Assembly: GCA_024734555.1 (NCBI GenBank)
Contig: JANPWX010000449.1
Span: 5,483,066 to 5,547,065 of the forward strand
DNA length: 64,000 nucleotides
Source of the DNA: Trochalopteron elliotii
Taxonomy: Eukaryota > Chordata > Aves > Passeriformes > Leiothrichidae
Reading direction: 5' to 3'
The notes under the pieces are model-generated. The model was not told the origin of the DNA, searched no databases, and saw only the letters and a list, made by a program, of their open reading frames with translations. The translations under genes were made by a program, and so were the position numbers. The first letter of the stretch is position 1; each line of letters starts with the position of its first letter. Positions 1 to 11,772 of this stretch are shown here, in pieces.

Positions 1-330
1 GACATGCAGAGGCTCTAGCAAAGGGTCATGAAGATGAGGAAGCATCTGACATATGAAAAAAGGCTAGAGGAGCTGAGACTGTTCATCCTGGACAAGGCTT
101 AGAGGGGTTTTCTCAGTGTATGTAAACACCTAATGGATGGGAATGAACAAGGCAGAGCCAGACTCTTCTCAGTGGTGCCCAAAAACAAGACAAGAGGAAA
201 TGGGAACTAACTCAAAGGCAGGAAACACATTTAAACACAAGAAAACCCATTTTTTGCTATAAGGACAGTCAAGCACTGGAGCACTTTACCCAGGGAGCCT
301 GGAGGGGCTATAGCAGCTACTTACACCAAA
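1..330 (+). mobile_element. CR1 LINE 3' fragment, degenerate
   Basis: The stretch follows the 3' part of a CR1 element on the plus strand: a block resembling the end of the CR1 reverse transcriptase frame (the 'ctagaggagctgagactgttcatcctgg' region), then 'cagactcttctcagtggtgccc', 'gacaagaggaaatggg' and 'gcactggagcactttacccagggagc'. These are the successive landmarks of avian CR1 3' ends. It is heavily mutated, lacks an intact frame, and is cut by the window edge on its 5' side. The subfamily was not assigned. Confidence 0.75.
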
Positions 331-989
331 GTATTGTTTTAATGAAAATTTTGCCTAAAAAATTTTGACTGATAAACTAAAGACAAATCACTGTTAACCC
401 AGAAGTCTTTTGACGTTCCTCATCTCCTTTATACTGCAAAGGGATGGAAAATCATTACAACATGCATCTCCACAAAGCCATCTCTCATCCAGGGATTCTT
501 TGGTGAGCAAGAAGATAATGGAGAGTTTGAGCCTTAAGGGTCACACCGAACACCTCCATTAATGTCCCTCAAACTAGGAAATTTTGTATTTATATATCTG
601 CATTTGGTTGAAGTTCTTTGACATTAATGTACCTGTACACCTACAAAATGCTGGCCCTTTACAGCATCTGGCACTAAATGTTAAATTGCCTTTTTCCTCA
701 GTTTCAGGCAAATGACCTAGGCAAGTAATTTATCTCATTCAAAATCTACTTGAAAACTAGAAATGCCTGAAAAGAGAACCACTTAGGCTGGTATTCTCAC
801 TTCTAGGAATTTGTTCAAGGTGATTTACCTTAATCATATTGTCAAAGTCAGATGCATGTCGACTCTGAAAAAGATTGATGATCAGAAGTTGTGGATGACC
901 CAAACTCTCCAGAATATTTTCTTAGCATCTTTCAGCACAAATACAGGCTGTGTGGAGAATGGATTGACAGCAGCTCTGAGGTGAAGGGA
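331..989. other. Intergenic, nothing recognised
   Basis: AT-rich single-copy sequence between two CR1 fragments. I see no exon, RNA gene or repeat. Confidence 0.6.
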
Positions 990-1506
990 GCATTGAATAA
1001 TGAGAACTGAACATGACCCAGCCATGTGCACTCACAGCCCAGAAAGCCAAACTTGTCCTGGGCTGCATCCAAAGCAGTGTGGGCAGCAGGGCCAGAGAGG
1101 GGATTCTGCCCCTCTGCTCTGCTCTGCTCTGCTGAGACCCCACCTGCAGGGCTGCATCCAGCTCTGGGCTCCCAGCACAGGAAGGACAGGGACCTGTTGC
1201 CCTTAGTCCAGAGGAGGCCACAAAGATGATCAGTGGCCTGGAGCACCTCTCCTATGAAGACTGAGTGAGCTGTTTAGCCTGGAGAAGAGAAGGCTTTGGG
1301 AATACCTTCTACAGCCTTCCAGTACCCAAAAGGGTCTGCAGGAGAACTGGAGTGGAACATTTTACGAGGGCATGTAGTGATAGGACAAGGGGGGTGGATC
1401 TAAAGTGAAAGAGTGGTCTAGTGTAAGGTCTCCCTGTCCTTGGCAGGGGGACTTGGAACTACATGATCTTTAGGTCCCTTGCAAACCAAACCATGCTGTG
1501 ATTCTT
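990..1506 (+). mobile_element. CR1 LINE 3' fragment
   Basis: The plus strand carries CR1 landmarks in order: 'gaacatgacccagccatgtgc', 'gggctgcatccagctctgggctcccagc', 'gtccagaggaggccacaaagatgatc', 'tggagcacctctcctatgaagactgag', 'tttagcctggagaagagaaggct', 'gataggacaagggg', and a terminal 'ctgtgattct' like the short 3' repeat of CR1. Stops and indels break the reverse transcriptase frame. A (CTCTG)4 expansion sits at 1112-1131 inside it. The frames of 67-104 residues across this block on both strands are by-products of the repeat. Confidence 0.85.
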
Positions 1507-2724
1507 CCTATCTGAAAACTGCTAGGATCACTTTGAACTGTTTCTGAATCACTGCTGGCTCAGACACTGAAGACCACACTCTGGTTTTTCCATTGCTAGA
1601 CTGAGATGAGCCCAAAAATGTCAATTCACTCATTGTATTGCTCTCTTCTGGGAGTTATAGCCAGTGAAAGATTCTCATCTTTCATACTGAATTATCAAGT
1701 ATTCACGGTATTTAAAAATAGATTTTCCACGTTCTTCTCCAGCCATTGCTTGCATGTCTCAGCCAAGCCTATGAACACAAACAGACCGTGTGCAATACTG
1801 ATAAAAGAGTGCAAGGTGGGCTGCAGAGAAAGGCTGTGTCCATTGCTGACAAAGTTCATTTCAATGTCTCAGCACTTTTTTTCAGAAAATTTGCCACCCC
1901 TAGAAGTGCTGGAGGCAAGTTTGCTCATTTGCAGCCAAGAATAAACAAGAAGTAACTTTTTAGCATTGCACTGCAGTGGGGATTCCTTGACTGGGAGTAT
2001 GAGAGGCACAAACTGCAAGACTGCAAACCCAGGTAGACAGTACAAATGACACAGGGCAAGGGCTCATTTGTTAGCAAACTCTAAGCAACACAAGCCCTTC
2101 ATAAATGGTGCTACCAGAATATTTGCTCTTTCCTTAAAGCCTGGGCCCAAATCCCACTTGTGAGGGCCAGCTCTGCCTCACCGTCAAAAACTTGGGTAGC
2201 CCAGCATAGCCCTGCAATATTGCCTGCTCCTTCCAGGCTCCTGGAAGGGAAAGATATGTGTATCAGCAGCATAGCACATACTTAACTTCCTACAGGAAGC
2301 TGTGCTTTGTAGAAGATCCCAATTCTCTGAAGCCATTAAAATGACAGATGGGGAATTCCTAGGAGGAGTTTGATTACTGATTTCACAAGCCCAAGAACTG
2401 TGGGCTCTACAAGCTGGCTCAAGATTTTTTAGCAGGCGACGACACCGTTGCAGCAACCCAGACTCAGTCACGCCTCAGACTGGGGCAGCTGGGCATGACT
2501 GTGCCATGGTGCCCGGTGTGTCACACTGGACCCAGAGGGAATTCTGCTCTAGGCAAGGCTCACAGCAGGGCTGGGGTGCCAGCAGGAGCCTACAATTGGC
2601 CAGGCTCATCCCTCCAGGCACTGCTCCAAAAATACCTTGGCCCAAAATAGAACAGTGGGAATCCCTGCCCGAAATTGAGCTTCAGAAAACGCAGTTATTG
2701 ACAATGTCCTAGTGAATTCTGTGT
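1507..2724. other. Intergenic, nothing recognised
   Basis: Single-copy sequence downstream of SLN. Only short chance frames are present. A small perfect 8-bp hairpin lies around 2229-2248. No gene or repeat was identified. Confidence 0.6.
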
Positions 2725-2759
2725 CCACAGGCACCAAGTGTGCAACTTGGTGCCTGTGG
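2725..2759. repeat. Perfect 15-bp inverted repeat (hairpin)
   Basis: The left arm CCACAGGCACCAAGT (2725-2739) and the right arm ACTTGGTGCCTGTGG (2745-2759) are exact reverse complements, separated by the five bases GTGCA. The hairpin lies about 230 bp beyond the SLN poly(A) signal. It is too short for a normal microRNA precursor, and no transposon ends were recognised around it. Confidence 0.9.
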
Positions 2760-2969
2760 CACTCTCTGGACAGAAAAGTCACCCAAGCAGGGCATATATG
2801 TGGTTACATGCCTGTTATGCTGCAGGGTTTCCATTCTACAGCACTTTTTAAAAAATACAAATGAAGATGTAAGTAGGAGGAACAAGCAAACAACCCCACT
2901 TTCATATAACACTGTACCATGCCTATTATCAACTCAGGTCAGGAGAGGGATAAAGACTGCTCAAAAAAA

Positions 2970-3430
2970 AAGATTTTATGTGGTCTTTATTTAAAGAAAA
3001 TGTACAAGTGAAAGCAGAGGTTCACATTCCTTTTTGCTAAGCAAGTTTATGTCTTTTACATTGGATAATACAGGCTCTTACATTATACACTGCAGTTTTA
3101 CACTCTCCAAAACCCAACACTGATGCCAAACAAGGCCAGCCTGGTGGGCTGGGAGTACAGCACTCACAGAAACTACCAGAGGAGACAGCCACATCAAACT
3201 ATTCCTAAACATCTTACATTTTACAGCTGGATCACTGCAGACTGAAAGAATTACACCATCACAGACCCATTACAAACATTAGCTCAGGCAACAGATAGGA
3301 AGGAGGGAGTAAAAAATAAAGGTTCACGACATCCTCAATTGACTGAAAGCTAATTGCTGTGGCATGCTGTGGGTGTTACTGATGTCTGTGGAGGCACACT
3401 GGAATCACCTCCAGAGTCCCTGAGAGTCTT
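2970..3430 (-). other. SLN: SLN 3' untranslated region
   Basis: This is the sequence between the sarcolipin stop codon and the predicted cleavage site after the AATAAA at 2991-2986, giving a 3'UTR of about 460 nt. No repeat or further open frame of interest is seen in it. The exact 3' end is inferred, not observed. Confidence 0.55.
2986..2991 (-). terminator. SLN: SLN poly(A) signal (AATAAA)
   Basis: Read on the minus strand this is a canonical AATAAA, about 440 nt after the sarcolipin stop codon. It is followed within about 30 nt by a T-rich run (plus-strand A run at 2963-2973), as expected for a downstream element. It sets the 3' end of the SLN mRNA near 2970. Other signals cannot be excluded. 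Confidence 0.65.
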
Positions 3431-3526
3431 TCAATCCTGATAAGACTTCACAAGGAGCCACATGAGGATCACAGTAATCAGGACAATCATGAAGTTGAGG
3501 CAAATTTCTCGTGTGGAACGTTCCAT
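3431..3526 (-). CDS. SLN: Sarcolipin (SERCA regulatory micropeptide)
   Basis: A complete 31-codon frame plus TGA encodes sarcolipin, a single-pass peptide of the muscle sarcoplasmic reticulum. Sarcolipin binds the SERCA Ca2+-ATPase, lowers its apparent Ca2+ affinity and uncouples ATP hydrolysis from transport, which produces heat. The visible protein starts [12 protein letters not shown] and its membrane helix ends [16 protein letters not shown]. Thr5, the reported phosphorylation site in mammals, is present. So is Cys9, the acylated position in species that have Cys rather than Phe there. The luminal tail reads KSYQD where mammals have RSYQY, so the second Tyr is replaced by Asp. The length equals the mammalian protein. 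The start ATG follows 107 nt of exon after a good splice acceptor at 3634-3635, and no other in-frame ATG would preserve the family length. The position next to SLC35F2 on the same strand agrees with human synteny. Identity is near certain. Confidence 0.95.
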   Translation of the reverse strand: MERSTREICLNFMIVLITVILMWLLVKSYQD

Positions 3527-3633
3527 TTTTTGGGAGTAATGTGGAGAGAGCAGAGGTCAGAAGGTTGAGCAAAGGGAAGACTCCAGTGACTTGCTTGGAT
3601 ATGTCCTTGAGCTCAACCTTCAGGTCACAGGCC
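3527..3633 (-). other. SLN: SLN 5'UTR part of the coding exon, with splice acceptor
   Basis: Reading the minus strand, a polypyrimidine run (plus-strand A/G run 3637-3655) leads into AAG at 3636-3634, a strong 3' splice site. That puts the exon start at 3633, giving 107 nt of 5'UTR before the ATG. Mammalian SLN likewise has a non-coding first exon and carries its entire CDS in the second. Confidence 0.65.
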
Positions 3634-6600
3634 CTTAAAAAAAAAAAGAAGAAAAACATGTAAAGGACAGATGCATGAAGGTGGCAGATTCAGTAGAGCT
3701 TTTTATGTCAGTCTAAATAAATGTTGTTTCAGTGGCCAGGAGTCAGTAAGCACTGGGGGGCTAAGAAGTAATAGCCATCTTTGGCAGCTTATCACCTTCT
3801 TTGATTTACAGTGTTGACAAGGACGCTCCCAGTGTCACCCCAAAATACAGTACACAGGGGTGAGCAGTCTGTGGAAATCAATGCTGCTTTCTGCAAGCAT
3901 TTTCAAATAAATAATGCCCCAAGTCCCATTCAACACTTTCAACAAGTATATATTGTAAATACACTACTAAGAGTTTTTAAATTCCTATACTTGCTGGTGT
4001 ATTGTTGTTAAGAAACTAAGTGCAAACTATTATTTTATAGAGAAAGACTAATAAATCTGAATTATTTGTTACTACTAAAAGTACAAGAAGAATCTAGGGT
4101 TAGACATTTTCATTTCTGAAGAATTTCACATATTTTGTGAGTCATTCTCACAGATGAAATAGTATTTTCTCAAGAAACTTCTGCCTTTCCTGAAATTTCA
4201 AGGAAAAATTGAATAGAAAAATGAAAAAAATCTCATATTTCAAAAATCCCATTCAAGTTGTACTCAATAACTTTTCTGTTGGTTATTGCTTTTATTTACT
4301 TTATGACAGCAATTTTTGAATTTTATATTATTTTGGAGTTCATGCAGAGAAAAGAGAATACTGTATCACTAATATCATGTACTAATCTCTGCATACCATA
4401 TAAATAAAATAAAAACCTTTTAAGAAATTAACCATTAAGTCCAGACAAAGAATTTCAGCTACACAACCAGATTAAGCTGTAACATCTTTGGTGCAAATGA
4501 GAAGCCTTGGGACCATACCAGCATGAAGACAGAGTTTCAATTGAAATCACTTTAGTCTGCAGGTTAAATATTAAAAGCCTCATGCATGCAGTTAACAAAT
4601 TCCTACATTTTCAAGTTGTTTTGTCAGCCTGCTATGTCCTTGCACATGAGAAAATCTGACCTAATAAGTAAGCCAGTTCTTTTACCTTGAGGAGGTAAAT
4701 GGAGCCCAGTGGTTCTGCCTCTGGACTTTGGGTCACTGCAGATAATTTTTCCCTCCAAGCTTCTGCCTATCTCCCACTCGGTCTGAATGCTCTGTCCCTG
4801 CGTGGGAGCTAAAGTAGGCTGAGGGTGGAGACCAACAAGTGCATTGGCCATCCAGGTGCTGACATCACCCCCCCAAATATTTTTAAAGGGCTAAGCTGGG
4901 CTGCAAATTTGGTTGAGGCTGTTTCTGCAGTGGGCTCTGCAGGCTGATTTGCTTCTTTTGCCATGGTGCTGTACTAAGAGCAGAGCTGTGTGCATCTCTT
5001 GGGAGTCAGCTGGGTCTGATAAAGAATTTCATACAATTGTAGAATAGTTTTGGTTGGAAGGAACCTTAAAAATTATCTATTTCCAACTCCCCTGCTGTGG
5101 ACATGGACACCTTCCACTAGATCAGGCTGCTCAGAGCCCCATTCAACCTGACCTTTAACACTTGTGGGAATTGGGGCACCCAGCTTCTCTGGGCAACCTG
5201 TTCCAGTGTTTCACCACCCTCACAGTGAAGAATTTCTTCCTAATATCTAATCTATACCTACTCTTTGAGCTGGAAGACATTCCCCCATGCTCTGTCACTA
5301 CATTCTTTCCTTTGGCCTGCTGGTGTCTTGTATGAAGAAAGGGAAAGAAAGAACCACTGGAAGAGTTCTGTGTGCAGAGCTAAGGATATCAAGACCATTT
5401 CCAGGAGCCTGTCAACATATCTACCTTTTTAAGTATAGTACAGCTGTTGATGTTCTACATACCTATAGTCTGCACAGCTTCTTGAGTTCATATGCATTTC
5501 AAAGAAAGTGAATAGGAGCAAAATATACTTTTCATTTCAATACCAATAAGTGAAACAGGATCATTTCCTGGATAGAAAAGTTTGGGACTAGTTTGTGCTG
5601 AAAAGTACAAAGCATTTCTTTAAAGAACTGCTGATGTTCTTGCATGCTCTTCCCCCATTGAATTTCAGTGCTGGTGTGAATGCTTCACCTATCTGAGCAT
5701 ACAGAGAAGTATTTTTGCCACCATGCAGTGTTTCACCCCAGAAAGATATTGCCCTGTGGCCTAGAGAGCTGTAACCCCCACACTTCCTTATCTTTGCTCG
5801 AGGCAGTGCTAGAACTTGCTGTAAACATGAAGAAGAAGTGGCTATTTGCTCCCTTTCAATTGACACAGCAGAGTGAGCTGGAATGACCTGGAAGAAGACA
5901 GTGCCATAGGTTTCCCCCTACTTGGAAAATACAAGTATTTCCACTGAAGTCAGAGGGATCACTTGTGCAAATGGTGCTGCCAGAGGAGTGGGGGGATCCT
6001 GCTTAAATGTGTAAGGCTATCCACAACACTGACCTTATTCTCACTGCCAAACACCGTATAATACATAGCATGCAGATAATTTATTGATTCTGATGCCTTT
6101 TTTATATTTATATTCAGGCATGCTGGGACATACTTTACCTCAGACTATCTGAGCTTGTTTGTCACCATTGCCCTCCCTGAGCTCCCAGGTTTCTTCTCCC
6201 TTTGCACCATCACTGGCACTCACATCACGGGACCATGGCCCAGTGAGGGAGGCCAGCTGGCTGGAAACCTGCCCAGTGGAAAACACAACAAAACAAATAG
6301 CTGTGGGTAACCAGGGGGGTGGAGGGGAATGTTGCTTGGATTTTGCTGGATGATCTTCCTAAATAGGCTTCCATGGGATCAGTGGAGGTAGGAGGGGGAT
6401 TGGAACAGTAGAAGCCTTCCTTTTCATTGGTTTGACTGCCTTGCCACTGCCCTCCTACACAACTAGGCAGCACGTTCAAAAAAGCCAGTGTGCTGCGTGG
6501 GAGCCTTGTGCTAAACTACACACATCAAACAGCAAAGGCTTTAACCCATGCCTCATTCAGGAATTACACACCTAGGTAGGTTTGCAGGGTCCTGTTTTAA

Positions 6601-7182
6601 TGCTTGCTCTGCAGAGCCATCCTTTTAGGGAAAACATGGGCAAACATCCCACACTTACAGGGATTTGGGAAATCCAGGTTGAAAATGCTCTTTTTAGCCA
6701 GAGGGAAGTAAGATTATGACTACCATGAGCCTCTCCTAGACTATTTCCTCCCTTGGCATGTTCTGAAGCAAAAATCTGTGGATTTCTCATGCTATACCTC
6801 ATCTACTTCATCTTGAATCACACAAATCTTCACCAGAGAAATGGCAAAACATTTGAATGCCATCCACCATAATTATTAAATGTTGCAGAGCACTCTGCAA
6901 ATATTCCACTTGAGCTATGGAAACCTTGGGGTTTATTTAACTCTCTGCCAACAGAAAACTCAAAAGTGTATGTTTTAACCTAGAACCCATCAGCTCTGGT
7001 CCCCAGGCTCAGGTCCCCTGCACTTCCACACTGACAGAGAGCTCCTTCCTCCTCTGTCCTAGTTCACCTCCTTCTTCTTTAATGTCCTGCATGACAGCTA
7101 CACAATTTCCCTTCATCAAAGCAGGGAAGCAGTGCTATAAATGTCATTAGTCACAGTACACACAATGAACAGCCTAACTCAC
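3634..7182 (-). other. SLN: Presumed SLN intron 1
   Basis: This is the interval between the SLN acceptor and a candidate first-exon donor at 7182. It is AT-rich, especially 3950-4450, and contains one CR1 fragment (5030-5305). No coding exon was recognised. The limit on the 7182 side is tentative. Confidence 0.35.
5030..5305 (-). mobile_element. CR1 LINE 3' fragment
   Basis: The plus strand reads as the reverse complement of a CR1 3' end: 'tagaatagttttggttggaaggaacc', 'cccctgctgtggacatggacaccttcc', 'tctctgggcaacctgttccagtg', 'gtgaagaatttcttcctaatatc', ending near 'gctctgtcactaca'. The element therefore lies in minus orientation and is 5'-truncated to about 275 bp, a typical CR1 insertion. 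It sits in the presumed SLN intron. Confidence 0.9.
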
Positions 7183-7325
7183 CTCTACAGGCATGAAGGT
7201 TTCTCTCATTTTTTGTGCTGAAGATCTTGCAGTAGACCATGGATGAGCATGTAGGATCACAAATATTCATTGTTGAATGAGAACAAAGTTCATCTAACCA
7301 AACACACTTACTGGTAGGGAAATCT
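7183..7325 (-). other. SLN: Tentative SLN non-coding exon 1
   Basis: Inference only. On the minus strand, TAGAG|gtgagt at 7183/7182 is the best-looking 5' splice site I found upstream of the SLN acceptor. A TATA-like CATATAAG (plus 7349-7356) lies upstream at a distance that would put the transcription start near 7325. Several weaker donors (around 4686, 6137 and 7506) are alternatives. Confidence 0.2.
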
Positions 7326-7510
7326 GGGGAAAGTATGTAGAAACACAGCTTATATGATGTGATCTTTGCCTAAATATCCTCAAATGTCTGGGATTCAGCC
7401 TGCTGGGATTGCTAGATAGGGACTACAAACAGGCTGGGTTTATGGCTCCCTCTTACTCATTCCATGAATAATTCAAGATCAAGCATCTTGTTCATAGTTG
7501 AGCTTTACCT

Positions 7511-7546
7511 ATATATTACATACATATACACACACACACATACACA
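7511..7546. repeat. CA/TA-rich microsatellite
   Basis: A short run of alternating purine-pyrimidine dinucleotides, mixed TA and CA units with a core of about seven CA repeats. Confidence 0.8.
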
Positions 7547-10500
7547 GACTTGTGAAATAAAAAGGGCTTAGCACTGACCAGGAGGTCCAATAAACACCCC
7601 TGAGTTGTGGAATGTGCCTGGATGCTAACAGGGAATCCAACCAGTCTGAACATCTGACTTCAATTCGCCACAGATTAGAGTCTGAGGTTGCCAGAGGCTG
7701 CAAATTCTGCCCCCTCCACCCCAGAAAAAAAACCCCACTTATTCCTGCTCTTTATGAAACAAAAGCATAAGGACATTAAAGGCTGTTTCTTTAAGAAATT
7801 GGTTTATTTATCCAAGTAATTCAGTACTGATTTGGAAAGCAGAAAGGAGAGGAAGAGAATGAACGTAGTGATTTTACTTTAAATGCTAATCCAGAGGTTT
7901 AGATAGACCATTGAATATTTTTCTCATTGACACTTTTTTCTGACAGATCTGGATGTTCTCAGCTTCCATGTGGCCATGCCAAAGCTCCATTTTCATGCCT
8001 TGCATACTCAAACTTAAGGCTCCAGTCTATATTTAATGTTGCTGTGACTATCTCACGTTCTTCCCAGCCTACTAATCAAGTACCATACAATCTTTCAAAG
8101 CCATTCTTACACAACTAGAGGATATTGTGTTCATTTTTGCCCCCAGCATTACCTTTCTTCCCAAATGCAGTATATGTGTGTGTAAGTATGGGCCATGAGT
8201 CACACAGGTTTTTACAATTGTTGCCAGCATAATTCCTCGTTCTCTGGCAAAGCTCATGTCTTTTTATAATATTTTCTTCTTACAATATTTTTATTAGGTT
8301 TTGGGTGTTGTTTCATTAATTTTAGATTTCAGAAGATACTCCTTTTATTTCTCTACAACATTTTTAACTGGACAAATATTACAATACTGTAAGACAAACT
8401 ACAACCCTCTGTAGCAATGTATTCAGGCCAATAAAAGACCATGTGCAACCCTGAACACAGAGGGGAAGGAAGAAAACTTGAAATTACTTCTAAAGCACCA
8501 CAAATTAGAGGTAAGATAAGAAAGATAAAGCAAAGGGGGCCTAAATTTTAATCTTTTATAGCCGCCTGTCTCAAAAAAAACCCTAAATGTCAGGTCAAGA
8601 GTGAAGAAAACATCAATTCACCTTCAACAGCAGTGATCCAGTCACTCCACAGACAATCAAGCAGTGAATAGCATTAGGAGATTAAATATCACAGATGTAA
8701 TTGTGCAAAAAATATTGTGTAAGGCAAAAATGGATGTATTTTACATCTTGGCTCCTATATTCTTACATCCTACTTGTTCTGAATGGAGTTGAATTCTGGG
8801 ACACAGCCTTTGTCTTTCACAGGGCTTTACAGAAAACCCTTAAAAGCCAACTTCCTTCCATGGTGCTAAATATCAGGCCTTGAAGTTAATGAGTTTCTCC
8901 AGGAAGATAACTAAAGGCTAGTAGGGAATTCATGGCTATGCACTGAGATATGCTATTGCTGTACTTCCCTGTCTAGACAGTACTGATGGAAGCTATGGAG
9001 AGGGCTTTGAGCTTAAATGCTTTTAAAGCTATTTGCAGCAATCAGCATCAAGGTTGCAGACATGTGGATTACTGAGGCCACACTCTTCCACTCATACCAC
9101 CTTAAAATGGGCTGCCAGACAGAGCTGCAGTTTGGGCAGACAGAGTAGGCAGGAGCACATCAAATCCCTGAGAATATGAACCCCTGCATTGGCAACATAG
9201 TCAGAAGCACAGTAGTTGTGACCTTTGCCACATCTGTCTTCTGATGAATGCCATTTATGAGGTTTATGCTGGAACCAGCAGACTTCTGTCCACAAGCATA
9301 AGGTGTTAGCAGAACAGATCAAAAATTTAGTCAGCACTGGTTCAAAGAAAAAATAATCTGCAGGCTAGTATGGAAACACATGAGAGGAATTGATGGCAGA
9401 AGATGCAGTGGAAGAAGAACGCATTCAAATCAGACACAAAATCAATCTCTTTTTAAGTGATTTCTGTGTGGTGCAGGAAGTTTCTACAAGTGGTGGAAGG
9501 AGAGACTTGTGCAGCAGGGTCAGAGGCACAAGCAGAGAAGTGCAGATTTCTGTACTCAGGCCACGGTGTTCAGTGCTTTTGCATCAAGAATTATTGATGC
9601 CCTTGTAGCTATCAACATGTCACAAGTCTCCTGAAGAGGGTTCAGCTATCCCAGAACAGGTATGGACACAGAGCAACAATGGTGGCTGTGAACCTACAAC
9701 CTGTTGGTTGCATCGTGGTAAATAGGCAAAGACAGGGTGCTTATCCCTGAAAAAAACAGGAGCAGTTTTGTAAGTAACTGTATAAGAGTTTGACCACGAG
9801 TTTCCACTGATGTCAGTCAGGTTCTCTCGTTACTCTAGCACAGAGTGAGGCATCTGTGCACTTGGAGCCTGGTTTGATCTCTTCCATGGAAAGAAGTGAG
9901 TCTTCAATTAACTATGTCCTGGCACCATGAAGAAATACAATTTTTATCTCCATGAACAACAATATCAGCACTACTGGTATGTGACAAGCTTTCAGCATAA
10001 CCCGTACAGCTGTTGTGTGAGTTCTCACATCTCTGAAGTCACTTACAAGGCACCCCATAACCCCTCCCTGAGAAGGAGGTTTGCCTTTGGTTACTAAATA
10101 GCCACCAGCTGTTGTGCCAACATACCCTGGTACTTCCAGCCAGCAGTGCTTGTGTGGTTTTGGAGGGCTGTGGGCTGAGCCTCTGAAGGCTCCCCGCCCA
10201 GCTCTGCTGCAGCATGCAAACCCCAGGGCTGCCCTTACCCCGTGTGAGCTGCATGGTCCCTCTGCCTCTGTCACATTTACCACGGAACAGCAAACACAGA
10301 TGCCACGGAGCACGTGCTGCAGTTCAAGAAGGCAGCACTACTCCTCCTCAGACAGACAGCATCCTGCCCAAATCCTCATGACAAAGCTGTAGCAGCCACA
10401 GGCAGTGTGAAACACCCCCGGCTGTCTATAAGGATACAAAGATGGGTGTGCTCCGGAGAGGGAATGGAGGCTGTCCTGAAGGATTGGCACTGCCGAAGGA

Positions 10501-11745
10501 GAATGTGGCAGGAGCAGCCTGTGCATGCAAAATCAGAAAGGAGTGGACGGGACCACTCTCTGTGTACCTGGGAAAGAAATCCTTTGACAGCCCCACCTGC
10601 GTCCAAAAGACAGTCCCACCTGAACCCAACAAGGAAAAACCCTGGAATTCTGACTAAATCCTGGCCAAACTGGGTTGTCAAATACCATTCCAAGAAGCAA
10701 GAGAAATTCTGGGTATGCCCTACTTATTAGTACAAGCTTTCATTCCCTCCTCTTCTCACTATTTTACAAACACCAACAGCAAACTCTGACAGAACAGTGC
10801 ACTTGTTTCAATGAGGAAAAAAAAATAAGCCAAAAAGCACCATGTTGGGACCTCACCCTCAGCCAGGAGATCATCAGGAAGTAACTACCAGCAGTAGGCA
10901 TTTTATATAGTCCAGCATCCACAGTAGGAATATGGAGAGCCCAATCCTGGGAACATGGAAAAGAATTGTCCTTCCCTAGGGACACTCAGAGAAGCATGTG
11001 AACAGAACCAGCAAGCTGAAGCCTTAGCCTGGAACCTGTCTGGGGGTAAAAAAGGAAAAAAGAGAACCAAACTACAAACAAACAAACCAAAAAAAAACCC
11101 TAACTCCACCAAGAAAAACAAATAGAAAGGAACTGCACTACTCCTGGAGTTATGGAGCTCAGAGGGACATAGCAAGCCACACACTTTCATCCAGAAATCA
11201 AGAAAAAGAAGAGTTAGTGTCTGCAAAAGAGAATGTATGGGCTGAGATCTGGGTCCAGCTCAGGACTGGTAGAGAGGAAACCACACTTATCTGGGTATCT
11301 GTATTAGAACCAGGAATATTGTTGAATATAAACAACAATAAAAGTTTATCTCTAGAAATGCTTCATGGCATGAGCCCTGGAAAAGCACAGTTTAGCACTC
11401 ACCATCAATTAGATGCTGGGTTTTACAGCAGTCTGAGTTTCTGGATGCTGTAGGTGCTGTAGACAGGAGCCCTCAGACAACGCCTGGAGCAGGGGGAAGC
11501 CAACAGGCCTGGAAGACCTAAAACTTTTGCAAGATTTAGGTGTCCTCTACAAACATAAATGCGTGTGATGAACAGATAAACTTTCACTAAACAGGGCCTA
11601 AAAATATCTCTTTTGGCCCACCACTACCTCAAATACCCCTTGCAGAGATGTTGACACTCGCTTTTCAGTATTATCCATTGAGACAAATCCCAAGCCAGTG
11701 TTATTTAGCAAGAAAAGCTCATGAGGGATCTCATCCTTCCACACG

Positions 11746-11772
11746 AGATTCCTCTGAATTCCAGAGGAATCT
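11746..11772. repeat. Perfect 11-bp inverted repeat
   Basis: AGATTCCTCTG (11746-11756) and CAGAGGAATCT (11762-11772) are exact reverse complements around a 5-nt centre AATTC. Confidence 0.85.

Noticed and set aside
2725..2759. A microRNA precursor
   Set aside because: The stem is only 15 bp with a 5-nt loop, shorter than the roughly 30-bp stems that Drosha and Dicer use.
9912..10730. Long frames on both strands (133, 138 and 105 codons)
   Set aside because: They overlap antisense to each other, have no domain, signal or splice pattern, and lie in a locally GC-richer patch where stops are rarer.
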